Source: Toxoplasma gondii ME49 (Eukaryota; Apicomplexa; Conoidasida; Eucoccidiorida; Sarcocystidae). Taken from it: a stretch of 64,000 nt of DNA. The notes beneath the pieces were generated by a model. That model saw only the letters and a program-made list of their open reading frames with translations. It ran no database searches and was not told the origin of the DNA. The position numbers and the translations under genes were made by a program. The stretch covers positions 1,800,954-1,864,953 of the forward strand of contig NC_031470.1 of NCBI RefSeq assembly GCF_000006565.2. The letters run 5' to 3'. Positions 46,497 through 56,513 of the stretch are shown here, piece after piece (within the stretch, counting starts at the first letter, position 1; every line of letters starts with the position of its first letter).

Positions 46497-48444
46497 TCAG
46501 CACTGCTTCTTCAGGGCATTCTCACCGCCGTGAGCAGTGGGGGAGGCCGGCTCTTTGTGGCCATGGTGGCCGTGGTGCCGGTGGCCCTTGCCATGCTTTT
46601 TGAATTTCTTTGAGCAGTAGCTCTGAACTAAGAGTGTGAGGAAAATGCAAAACATGCTGATCCACTGGACAGGCGTCATGTGGTGTCCGAAAATGTACAC
46701 ACTGAGGACTGTGCTGGTCGCCTTCCGCAGAGTCGTGAACAAGCTGGTGTACAGACTCCCGAACGCTCGGAGCGACTGATAAATGAACAGCTGGCCGAGA
46801 GAGCCGCTGACAGTAAAAGCCGCGAAACTACCTAAAGCGTCTGGGTCATGCTTCAGGAAAAGGAACGGCTGTTCGCCTTCAATCAGCAGAGAGGCGATCG
46901 CCGTCCAAACTGTCGAGAAAAGATTCGTCAAAAACATCATCAGAACGGGACCGAGGTTCGTGTACCTTGCCATCAGCCGATCTTGGCGGGGTCCAGTGAG
47001 CCCGTCGCAAAACAGAGACACGCAAAGCAGCAAGATGCCAACGGCTGTGCTCTCGGTGTGTTTGCTGCTGCTTCCTGCCTTCGCGAAGTTGAAAAGAACC
47101 AACGAAACGGTGACAACCGCCACAGACAGGTAGTCATACCACGGGTACGTCTTGCCTGCGGGAACGGACAACACAGCAACTGACAAGTCCACGATAAAGA
47201 GAGACACTCTTCAGTCGTTCCAAACGAAACGATCGATAACAGTGTCTAAGAAAAAGTTGATCAAAACGTGGAGCTTAGCCGTCCACGAAAGCACTAACCG
47301 AAGCCCAAATCAGGGCACTTCCGTGCACCAATTTCGACGCGGAAAGACGCACACCGCACCCGCGTGAAAGTGTCCTCGAACCTCGAGGTCTCAGCGAAAA
47401 TCCCTTTTTCTCGCAACTGAAGCAACAAGCCTCTTCGTGCAGAGAAGCCACTGCGAGTACCTGTCCAGCAACCGGCGGTGCTACCTCCACCAGCCTTTCC
47501 AGAAGGCACGCTCCTGAGCTTCTCCACCTCTCCAGGCCAGTGAAAAAGTTTAACGTGACAAGGATACTACGCTAGATCGACACCAGAAGCAATATGGAGC
47601 TACATGGGCCCGCATGCGACAGGCGAGGAGTGCTTTCTGAACAGACTCTCCATCTGGGGGCTCGGCAGCGTCGTGTGCAGCCGATGAGGTCAGAACCACG
47701 TCAGCATGCAAAGTGCGCAGAGGAAGGTTGCGACTGAGAATCAGGCAAGTCGATGAAAGAGAGCGTCCAGTCCGGGAGCGCAAGAAGGCAGCGAATTCCC
47801 AGTGGGTGTCTCCATTTCAAACCAGTGGCCGTGGTCCTTCTTGGAGACTGAAGAGACTTACGGAAAACGAAGAAGCCGCCCAGGACGATCGGAACCATTT
47901 TCGCAGACTTCACGAGGACTTGCGTTGGATAGTTGACATGCGTGAGCGCATAGTTCGTGCAGAGCATTGCGCCCGAGTACGAGAGGGAAATGAAGAGAAC
48001 CTCTCTGAAAATGAACGTGTCTAGAACGTGGAAGGCCTTTTGTGCGTTGCCTCGCGTCTGCAGAAGCAGCAAGCCAAGACTGAAGAAGCTGTTGGAGGCG
48101 CAGATGACGAAGACGAGGAAAAAGGAGAACGAAAAGCGCTTTCCGGTAGTCGGGTCCACCTGGTGGTAGATCTGTTCCTGATAGTACCCAAACATGAGGA
48201 AGAAAAAGTAGATCCCCGTGACAATCACAACCATCAGAAGAACTTGCCGGACGTTGGTGCTGTCCACGCCGGTCGCCTTCTCTTGGGCGACAGGCGAACC
48301 AGCCTTGCTCTGGGCCTCATCCTGCCCGGAGGTCGTGGAAAGGTTGCTAAACGGGGAGGAGGGCCCCGCGCCGGTCACATGTTTGTCTTTCCGACGAGCA
48401 ACCGGCGAAACGCCCTTGTCCACCATAGCGGACCCTGCGGCCAT
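46497..48444 (-). CDS. SLC35B1-type ER nucleotide(-sugar) transporter
   Basis: Multi-pass ER carrier of the UAA/SLC35B family. Members exchange nucleotide sugars, and human SLC35B1 has been reported as an ER ATP/ADP exchanger. Two exons, 48444-47862 and 47155-46497, join in phase (C|GC) across a 706-nt intron with donor gtaagt, giving 413 residues. Residues 1-65 are a hydrophilic cytosolic tail; about ten hydrophobic segments follow. Family marks include NYALTHVNYPTQVLVKSAKM, then FVFRKTYPWYDYLSV across the junction, LFCDGLTGPRQDRL, GSLGQLFIYQ and TTLRKATSTVLS. These align with human segments YVSYPTQVLGKSCKP, LTLDGLTGVSQDH and TTTRKF. The tail is His/Lys-rich and ends KKQC, a KKXX dilysine retrieval signal that supports ER residence. 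The substrate cannot be read from sequence. The start has CACGATGGC context. Confidence 0.9.
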
Positions 48445-50769
48445 CGTGGCTTCAAGTTCCGGAACCAGTCGCGTAACTGACGGTACAGCAGCCTAAAAAC
48501 CAAAGGACCGGGGGAAGGACGACCCAGTGATGTGTGAAAGGGAAGTGCGCGTTCTAAGAGACGCTACAGTTTACGACAAAGGTGCTCAAACAACGAGACA
48601 GAGACGCGAAGCCAATAGAGCAAACGGACCGCGGGCCTGACGAATTCTTTTGGAGACCCTGCGCAGCTCTTGCCGGCCAGTCGTGCCGCACACACAGAGC
48701 TCACGCAGTTCTTCGGTGAAGCGACGTGCCAACGTTTCTGCAGCAGTGGGAAACGGATGCAGACCCGGAAGACTTCAGAGACAATCAATAAAGCGAGCCT
48801 GTACAAGTCGGAGCCGGACAATCCGAGGAGCCGTGAAGACTGCAGTGGAAGACACGGTGCAAAGACACAATTTCCGTTCAAGACAACAAGCAGCCAGGCA
48901 GGTACGCGAGTTCCTGCAAACAGCGCAAACATTCGCTCATGTACAGTGTCAATTAGAGGTAAAATTCAAGGCGGATCTCTCTTCCTCTGATGCTGTTCAC
49001 TGCGCGGATGAACATTGCATAATGAATAGCGCCTGGCCGTTAGTGGTACTCCCGCAGAGAGGTGCGGCGGCTGCCCGAAAACACAGAACTTGCAAACTTC
49101 AAATCTCTCCAGTGCTGAAGAGTAATATCGCAACCCTGTAGCGACTTAGAAAGAATTAGACACCAAAGATCACGCAACAGTTCTGTCGGCGAGAAACGAG
49201 GAAACTGCCTGCACGGAACATCCGTCGAAAGAGGCATGCAGTTGACTGCATGCTGTCCAGCGGGTGCTTTTTTGAGGGGGGACTTTTGGTCCTGCTTCGT
49301 CAAGACGACTCCTGTGGACTGAAAAGGCACTATTAACCATGTATAGATGCAACTGAATCAAAATTTGCCGCTTCTCCTCCCGAGGGCTCCAAAACGAAAA
49401 GGTCCCGCGAAAGTGTGGAGCAAGGCTGCTGAGTGGTAGTTGAGATTGAGACACGTCACCTTCCAGCTATGGCAGTCGGGGGCGGGTCCATTTCACTCCA
49501 TGCTGGGGAAAGGGTTCGTTTGTGATTCATGAAGAAGCGCCCAGCGCAAAGCAAACGCATCTTTGCGTGCTCACTGTCGCTGCTCGCTCTTCAGGTTGGA
49601 CGCAGTTCTCTCCAGCTGATCCCGCTGTCGTCGCCAACACTATTTCTTAAACGCATGAGTATAACGGCGGAAAAGAAACAGAGTGGAAGAAGAGATACAA
49701 TCTCCAGTGAATGGCAACAGTGCATCGATGTACAATACACTGTGTGATGAAGGTTTCGGAAGCAGCGTGTGTGTATGAACAACGCGGAGATGTGCTACTC
49801 GAGGCAGGGCATGCTGCCGGTTTTTCAATTGAGGCACGCATCGTTACAGAATTCTCATTTGTAGAAATCTGCACCTGTTTCCCATGGGATTTATCGGGTG
49901 TGACCAGTCGATAATGAAACTGGTGTCTCCCTGAGCTTCTGCACTTCATTGCGTGCGACCTTAACTGCCCTTCGTTGGCATTATGTCCTGGTATTTGCGG
50001 GACACGGGAGAACACTGGGTCTCAGACATAATTCTACGAGCTATCTGGGTGTTGTGAAAGTGTGAATCGTCGCAGCGGACTACAGCAATCTGTCGTTCGA
50101 GGACAGCGATACACAGTAGTAGTGCCGTGTTGTAGCTGTGCATCGGTGTGCGCCCCCTGCGTCCCTCTTAACTGCGTCTGGCTTTCGAACCGAGTTGAAA
50201 TAAAAAACCCGGGACATGTTCCATATGGGCACTGATAAACATCATCGCTGACACGAGCCAACGAACGCGAAATCAGGTAATATCTTACGCCATCGACAGT
50301 ACGTCAGTTTTTCCTGTGCTATGGAGTTGTCACGGTAGGTATACAGAAGGTGGCATTGGTAGAGACGGATAACAGGCATTTGAGTCATGGTATAGTCGCT
50401 TCCATTAGCGAACAAAATGCGGATGCATGCGCTGTTGATTAGGATCGCTTTGCAGGACTGTTAAGCCCTTGGAGGAATTCCATCCTCAGTACGAGAGTCA
50501 GAGTCCACGAGTCTGTACCTCTGAGGGCAGCAACGTCCTACACGCTCCACATGAAACATATGCCTCTTTCCTCTAGCATCTACGGTCGCACTGTGATACA
50601 AGCATGAACCTCCAAAATTCTGTCGACTGACACAAAGCGGAAGGCCACTGCTGGTCGGCGGCGAATTTCGACAACCAACAGGGATCCTTGCTCTGAGTAG
50701 GCAGTCCTGTCTCTTACGTGACACACATGACGTACACCAGAAGAACAACCGGACAGCCAACTGCCTGTC
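48445..50769. other. Spacer between the SLC35B1-like gene and the 125-residue protein gene
   Basis: Both flanking genes are on the minus strand, so the left part should be the SLC35B1-like promoter and leader, and the right part the 3'UTR of the next gene. GC content is lower than in the left half of the window. ORFs up to 163 codons (48650-49141 plus) exist but have no supporting motif or splice logic. I see nothing else identifiable. Confidence 0.4.
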
Positions 50770-51454
50770 TCATGCAGCCAGAAGAGGACTAGAAAAGGGC
50801 GTAAAGTCGTAGTATATAGTGCAGTGCCCGGACGTGATCCCGTAGTCCTTCAGTTGCTTAGTCACGTCGACGCAGTCGTCTCGATTGAAGTGATTGATAC
50901 ACATGAAGACTTCAACAATACTGCCACCGTGACGCTTGAGTATGGCCTACAGAGAGCACAAGACGGGAAGAAAGAAGTGGCATTTCGAAAAATATGGGGC
51001 AAAAGTATGTTTTTACTGCGTATCGACAGAGAGAGGGCCATAACCTCTGGAAACCGGCGCTACTCTGAGTACATTTCCACCAGCACTAACGAATTCATCA
51101 ATGTAAACAATCAAAAACGAAAGCTGTCGATCGCGGCAATTTCACGCATGCTGTCAGACTTCATTTTTCTGCATAGGGGCGGCAAGCGATACAACACTGC
51201 AGCGCGTGTGTCTTGCATTGCTCTCTGTGTCGCGTTACCGATGGGACCCCGACCTGCCGAATCACTTCAAAACTCGTGAACTTGTCCCCGATCATTGTAA
51301 ACTCCAAATCTCTTGAACTGGGGTTGGCTAATCGCACTTTGACTTCGATCTCAGAGTCCGCTCTAGTCGACGGCTTGAACTCCGGTGCCTCATACGTGTA
51401 CTTTGGTCGGTCCGGGTACGCAGCCCCGGCTTTCTTTGGCTGTTTTGGTCCCAT
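50770..51454 (-). CDS. Conserved-looking 125-residue protein of unknown function, two exons
   Basis: Exons 51454-51254 and 50946-50770 join in phase 0 (donor gtcggg, acceptor ctctgtag). The second exon is too short to stand out as an ORF, but it reads as ordinary folded protein. Residues 1-30 are basic and Pro-rich (MGPKQPKKAG...). From about 36 the pattern is strand (EIEVKVRLAN), strand (DLEFTMIG), helix (SFEVIRQAILKRHG), strand (IVEVFMCIN), helix (CVDVTKQLKDYG) and strand (HCTIYYDFTP). This order resembles a ubiquitin-like beta-grasp domain, but no family was recognised. The gene is divergent from NEDD8 across 1.4 kb. Donor GTC is non-ideal; reading on through it would meet a stop after about 28 codons. 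That this is a gene is likely. The fold is an inference and the function unknown. Confidence 0.72.
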
Positions 51455-52864
51455 CGCGACCAAATTACGTGAGTGCCTGAGTGTCTGGCTTACATATATA
51501 TATATATATATATATATAAGCAGAACACCCTCACCGCTCTGAGACACACAACAGGCAGCTCTTGCCCACTCAACAGGTAACCTTTCTCCGCCTCGTAATG
51601 CCGTAGAGACGGCTGTTATCTCTGGTAAAGCTACAAGCCGATGCATAACATACTTCACAACATAACGAGAACTCTCTATCTATGTTTGCCTGGCTAACAC
51701 AAGGAACAAACTACGCCGCCGAACAGAGACAGGATGCCGATGCTGCTGCGAAGAGCTTCTGGTTGTCAAATTTCCCCGTCGTTGGATTCTGGGACCGTCC
51801 AGTGCTCTTCAAAAAGGCTGGTATAACATGCGCACAGCCAGCTTATTTTGTGGCCGGAAACAAGTTCTCTGTTTGGCACAGATATACTCCCCGTCACAAG
51901 TGTCAGCACGTTTGCGCACCACGCCGCTACAGGGGAAAGAAACTTTGTCAGTCCTCTCTTACCGCGAAAGGTCTCGACTGCACTTTCTGGAATGGACTGC
52001 ATGCCACTCCCTACATATGAGCTCAGGATTACAATTTCGGGGGATGTGTTAGGCAGCAGTTCACCGAAATTGACGGTGTCGACTGATACTCTAGCTCCGT
52101 TCTTGCCAATGCCAGCTGGTGGGTGGCCAGTTATTCAGTCAACCCAATTCTGCCGCTAAAAATGATGGAAGGCAGGAAACAGCTGTGTCATTTTGTCAAC
52201 AGCTTTCTCTTGAGTCCCTCCTTCATGAGAGACTCTCTCTTCGGCTCAGTTGTCTGGCAGTAAACTCACATCGGACCTGGGACAGGGTGTGAGGGACACA
52301 AACGATGTGCATGCAACCGGGAAAAGACACCGTCACATGCAGGATATTCTTCCTTGTCCCTGAAGGGTCGTCAGCCCGTAGTAAGGCTTTTCCGAAATCC
52401 GGGGCGTCAGTAATGCGAGTTTGTATTCGGACTGCGATTCCTTCCTATCGTTGCAACGATCCGCACGCGGAGGTGAAGCAGCGCTTCCTGACACACGCGG
52501 AAAAGTGCTGTTCCTGCCCTCGGAGGTGCGTCAGAGTGACCAGCTTGTTCGACAGCACAGGACTTGGTAGCTCTTTCTTCCATGAAGCGAGTGTATCTCG
52601 CTTCTCCGTGGTTCGTGTCTACCATTTTATCTTTTCGTCACTGATTGGGGGGGACTGAAAGGCACGGCCGCGTGTGGATTTGTTTTGTGGTGGACTCTCG
52701 GTGCACGTTTTTGACCTGCAGGAAACTCTATTTTCCTCTAATGCGTTTTCACTGATACTATTCCAGAGGAAAGGTATCAGAGTGTGTCCGTTCCCTTCAT
52801 TTCGGCAGGCACACGGCTTCTCTTGCCACACGATCCCAGCTGCTCCAACGTGTTTCCGATCAAG
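51455..52864. promoter_or_regulatory. Divergent spacer between the 125-residue protein gene and NEDD8
   Basis: The region lies between two outward start codons and should contain both promoters and leaders. It includes an (AT)n run at 51495-51518, only about 40 bp from the minus-strand start codon. A plus-strand ORF of 112 codons (51682-52020) has no supporting feature. Confidence 0.4.
51495..51518. repeat. (AT)n microsatellite beside a start codon
   Basis: Twelve AT units lie about 40 bp upstream of the minus-strand start at 51454, so the array is probably within that gene's leader or core promoter. Confidence 0.85.
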
Positions 52865-53098
52865 ATGCAGATCCTCATCAAAACCCTAACAGGCAGGAAA
52901 CAGTCTTTCAACTTCGAGCCTGACAATACTGTGCTTCACGTGAAGCAAGCTCTCCAAGAGAAAGAAGGCATCGATGTGAAGCAGATACGCCTCATTTACT
53001 CCGGCAAACAAATGAGTGATGAACTGAAGTTGTCGGATTACAAAGTTGTCCCAGGCTGCACGATACACATGGTATTGCAGCTGCGGGGAGGCTGCTAG
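52865..53098 (+). CDS. NEDD8: NEDD8 ubiquitin-like modifier
   Basis: Ubiquitin-like protein that, after C-terminal trimming, is conjugated to cullins to activate CRL ubiquitin ligases. It is a single exon of 77 residues, colinear with ubiquitin from M1 to G76. Visible family marks are MQILIKTLTG, the core LIYSGKQMSDE (NEDD8 has LIYSGKQMNDE, ubiquitin LIFAGKQLEDG), Lys48, SDYK and the C-terminus LQLRGG followed by one extra Cys. Position 72 is Gln rather than the Arg72 that ubiquitin E1 requires, so NEDD8 fits better than ubiquitin. The single residue after Gly76 means a short propeptide must be removed by a NEDP1/UCHL3-type protease. The frame is open upstream to 52784, but the ATG at 52865 (ATCAAGATGC) is where family similarity starts. 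Confidence 0.93.
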   Translation: MQILIKTLTGRKQSFNFEPDNTVLHVKQALQEKEGIDVKQIRLIYSGKQMSDELKLSDYKVVPGCTIHMVLQLRGGC

Positions 53099-53943
53099 CT
53101 TTTTTCTCAATCCCCCGCAGAGAAATTTCTTCTGGTGGCTGAAAAAGAAAAGTTGCTCAAATGTCTTGACCCGCCTGGCACACCGGGGGGGGGGTTATTT
53201 CTCGATGAAATGTGGTCGATCCCGAGGTGTTCCGCATGGAATTTCACCATCACTTGCGCCGTGACTGTGATTTCACTTTCACCACAAACTCCTAGACAAA
53301 ATCTTCCTGTCCTGCATTTGTGGCGCTCCTTCACCGACGTACAAGAGCGATAGTGGTATTACGTGATATGGCATCTTTATTGGCTTGTATCATGGGATAT
53401 TTCAACGTGGTGGCTTCTGCAGGTAATATGAATTTCGTGAATTCGAGGGCCAGCTAATATCCGTCTTCGTCGCATATATAGCCTACAGTGTGCATGTTCG
53501 GTCTCATCACGAACCTGCAGAACTCTTGCAGATCTCTATATGGACTAACATGTTTTCGGAGCGCTTCTGCTTTCCAATGTTGTCTCTCAAGATACAACGT
53601 AAATAAATTCAACATTGTAATCACAGTTACGCCTGAGGTAACGACACTCGAGGAGTTGATCGGCAACAGAACATTTAACGTTAGCTGGCACGTTGCGTGC
53701 GTAGGATGGAGAAGCCTTCTATAGAATCGACAAAAACGGCTGATCACGTGACGGGGAAGAACAGTAGTGTAGTGGTCTCTAGCTGTCTGGTCGTGACTTG
53801 TTAGCGTCACTTTCATGACACTTCATGAAATTCGATAATGGACACCGGTTCATACAGGATCCGCTGGCTGATTTTCAGGCGACTCTGTATGTCTGCGACA
53901 GTTATATCAGCAACTTTTCCCCCTGCGACCTCGAGGCAGGGGA
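53099..53943. other. Convergent 3' spacer between NEDD8 and the secreted-protein gene
   Basis: It should hold two 3'UTRs. There is a G9 run near 53185. ORFs of up to 120 codons (53454-53816 minus) lack support. Nothing else is seen. Confidence 0.4.
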
Positions 53944-54891
53944 CTAACGTGAGCCACCGGGCGAAGGAGAGGGTCCAGGCTGAGGATTACCGGGAGAAGG
54001 GGCAGGATTGGGTTGCGGTGAGCCAGGAGAGGGAATCACTGGATCCGGTTGTGCAGGCTGTTTCAGAAAGGATGACCGTGAGCGTTTGATGCTGAAGGGA
54101 AGGAGAATCAGACGTTCCCAGGCAGTATACAAAACATCAAGAACAGTGCCCAAATTTTCAATAGATTTCGACCAATATGTGGCGGCTTCTAAGGCAGCAG
54201 CGGTCAAGAGTGTGGGGTCATCAGGATTGTCGAAAGGGCCGTAAAACAACAGTGGAGATCCCATCAGCCGTGCAAGAAACGTCGACAGTTCAGTAGCTGA
54301 AATGTCGCTAGGAAGCTGGGGAGGACGTAGATAGAGGCCACGATTTTTGGAAGATTCAACCAGAACAACCTGTGGGTCCATTTCCTCGGTACGGATCACA
54401 TCTTGAAATTCGTCTTCCTCGCACCCGCTGTGAGTGGTCTCGTCCGTGCGAATGCTTCCGTTGGTCACTCTTTTTACTGGACTGGTGGAAGCGGCTTTGC
54501 TCTGTCTTAGCAAGAGAACGTTGTCCGTGTGTTCTCTCACAGGATCCCCCGCCGTCTTCTTCGAAAGCCGAGGTGTTTCTTGGACACTAGAAGACTTGCC
54601 CATGTTTCCTTGAAAAGAGCAGGGACGTGTGTTGAGTGATAGATGGCTGCATCTTGCAGCCGACGGGTCGTACACGTCGGATGAAATTTGAAAAGCATTT
54701 GTGGTTGCTGTCTCAACGTTCGAATAGTTCTGTAGATGCGCTTTGTGAGGTCTAGACTCCCCCACGACAGATTCTTTCCCGCTGACGCCGAATCCAGGGA
54801 AGATACACGCCGCACTGATAGCGGCGACGTGTACAAGACACGAAAGCAGCTGGCGGAAAATCATCTCACTTCGTGATCTCGAACCAGCCAT
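53944..54891 (-). CDS. Predicted secreted protein with Pro-rich tail
   Basis: Single-exon frame of 315 residues, not recognised. Starting at 54891, the N-terminus MAGSRSRSEM is followed by a hydrophobic segment (FRQLLSCLVHVAAISAACIF), typical of a signal peptide. An alternative start at residue 10 keeps it. The frame continues upstream to an ATG at 55044, but that would bury the signal. The middle (residues 40-200) is Ser/Thr/Asp-rich and probably disordered. About residues 203-285 look helical and partly folded (ISATELSTFLARLMGSPLLF, then ENLGTVLDVLYTAWERLILL). The last 35 residues are repeated Pro/Gly/Ser (SPGSPQPNPAPSPGNPQPG). This architecture is common among secreted coccidian proteins, including dense-granule and vacuolar proteins. 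That location is inference, and no export motif downstream of the signal was recognised. Confidence 0.7.
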   Translation of the reverse strand: MAGSRSRSEMIFRQLLSCLVHVAAISAACIFPGFGVSGKESVVGESRPHKAHLQNYSNVETATTNAFQISSDVYDPSAARCSHLSLNTRPCSFQGNMGKSSSVQETPRLSKKTAGDPVREHTDNVLLLRQSKAASTSPVKRVTNGSIRTDETTHSGCEEDEFQDVIRTEEMDPQVVLVESSKNRGLYLRPPQLPSDISATELSTFLARLMGSPLLFYGPFDNPDDPTLLTAAALEAATYWSKSIENLGTVLDVLYTAWERLILLPFSIKRSRSSFLKQPAQPDPVIPSPGSPQPNPAPSPGNPQPGPSPSPGGSR

Positions 54892-55044
54892 CCGTGTGCA
54901 CAAATCCGAATACAATAACAGTGGGTCATTTATCACTGAAAACACAAAATACCAAAAAGGCTGCGATGAGGCTACGGAGGCGACCGTACGTGCATAAGAG
55001 GGGAGAAAGCGGCGAACGAAAATTAATGAGTCAAATCTATACAA

Positions 55045-55760
55045 AAACCCTAGCCATGCACCCGGGGCTGCGTCCGGCCTCGGGGGGGTGGTGGTGCGCG
55101 CTCGATTTTTCTTTGATTGTCAAAGTTTATCGAGCGCCCCAACACTATTCAAGATTTCCTACGCAACCAGTGTCGGATCGTACTCTCTGTCCCCTCATCA
55201 AGGAATCGTAGCGATATCGATGACTGATAACAACGAATTTTTTATCCAAGTACATTGTGGCAACCTAGCTGCTACACCTTTTTTCGCTTGTCGCCAGAGA
55301 ACGTCGAGTTTTCTTACACAGAAGCTAGCTGTGGCAAGTAATTTCATCACAAACCACAAAGAACGCCAGACTCATCGAAATGTAACCATGTATATGCCAT
55401 CAGTGTCACCGAAATTTCGTGAATGGTTTTGATTTCTCAAACCGTCCGACAAAACGGGGGTCATCCAGGCTACCTTTAGTGGCTGAGTTAGCTGCATAGG
55501 ATTTGCGTGTTTGCTGAGAATAAACTAGAAGTGCAGTCGTGCTTCTGATTTTAATGAGGTCTGACACACTCGTCGTAGCACTCAAAACCTCATTCACCAT
55601 TCCAACAATGTATTTCGATGCAGTGGTAACTCAGGGTGGCAAACGGCCTGTCATTGACTTCTGACTTTCAGATCAAACGCAGAACTTATCTCGCCTAAGG
55701 CGGGGGGAATCAGTAAGTATTCATACAATGATAGGTCGCTTCATCACAAAAGGAGCCGAT
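55045..55760. other. Upstream region of the secreted-protein gene
   Basis: No coding segment is supported. It probably contains the promoter of the secreted-protein gene (minus strand). A G-rich patch (ggggggtggtggtgcgcg near 55083) is the only notable composition. Confidence 0.3.
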
Positions 55761-56159
55761 TCAGTTCATCCGACAAACTACCAGGCTGTCACGCTCACAA
55801 CAGGCACGGCAGCAATCAATACGATCAGTTTGCTTGGCAGACACCGCCTTAAACGGCCAAACCGCTGTGACAATCATTGTGCTTCCACCGGAGGTTCTAT
55901 AGATTGACGTGAATCTAATACGATTCTCTCGTATCCCGGCATCACGACGATGTTCCGAAAAAGGGGGAGAGTCCAAACAGTGTGGGTCTTCCTTGCACAA
56001 TACCAATTTCTTGCGATCATCTTGTGGCATACAGGGGTAATAATTCAAACTGTGAAGAACTCCCTTACGGGTCACAGCAAAGAAGAAAGTAGCCCTCGGA
56101 ATGATAGCCTCCCCACACCTTAACGAAAGTGTCGGCTGAAAAGGTTGCGATTGCCACAT
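55761..56159 (-). CDS. Possible short gene or terminal exon, unidentified
   Basis: A 132-codon minus-strand frame starts at an internal ATG (56159). It may instead begin at a splice acceptor (tttctatag at about 56214) just downstream of an AT array. The translation has mixed composition with eight or nine Cys, including CCRACC and CGEAIIPRATFFFAVTRKG, unlike the low-complexity shadows elsewhere, so it may be real. No family, signal peptide or partner exon was found. It lies between the secreted-protein gene and the Tim13 gene, all on the minus strand, with 355 bp to the Tim13 stop. It could equally be a chance ORF. Confidence 0.3.
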   Translation of the reverse strand: MWQSQPFQPTLSLRCGEAIIPRATFFFAVTRKGVLHSLNYYPCMPQDDRKKLVLCKEDPHCLDSPPFSEHRRDAGIRENRIRFTSIYRTSGGSTMIVTAVWPFKAVSAKQTDRIDCCRACCERDSLVVCRMN

Positions 56160-56256
56160 TGGCGCGTTCCACCTGTTCAGCCTCTGTCCGTCCCTTTCGC
56201 GAGCAGCAGGGCTATAGAAACAAGTGAGGCTATCATCGCTCTTGGTGGTACACACG

Positions 56257-56260
<4 letters not shown>

Positions 56261-56287
<27 letters not shown>
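56261..56287. repeat. (AT)n microsatellite
   Basis: About 13 AT units lie in the short spacer downstream of the Tim13-like gene. Confidence 0.9.
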
Positions 56288-56290
<3 letters not shown>

Positions 56291-56513
56291 AGGTACAGTC
56301 AGACAGATGGCTGGATAGACAGAAAAACAGGCGCATGCGGCAGCGCCTCGAGATTATCTAGACATACAAGGCATTACGTGAACAAAGGAATAGAAAGAGG
56401 GGCTTGTCTATTTGTGCAGGTCTGTCGTCGACAGATGACATCTCCATTCAAGAGATAGTACGCTCGTCGATGGACTAGCGAATCGCCAGTTGACGCGCGT
56501 GCCAATATTGCAT

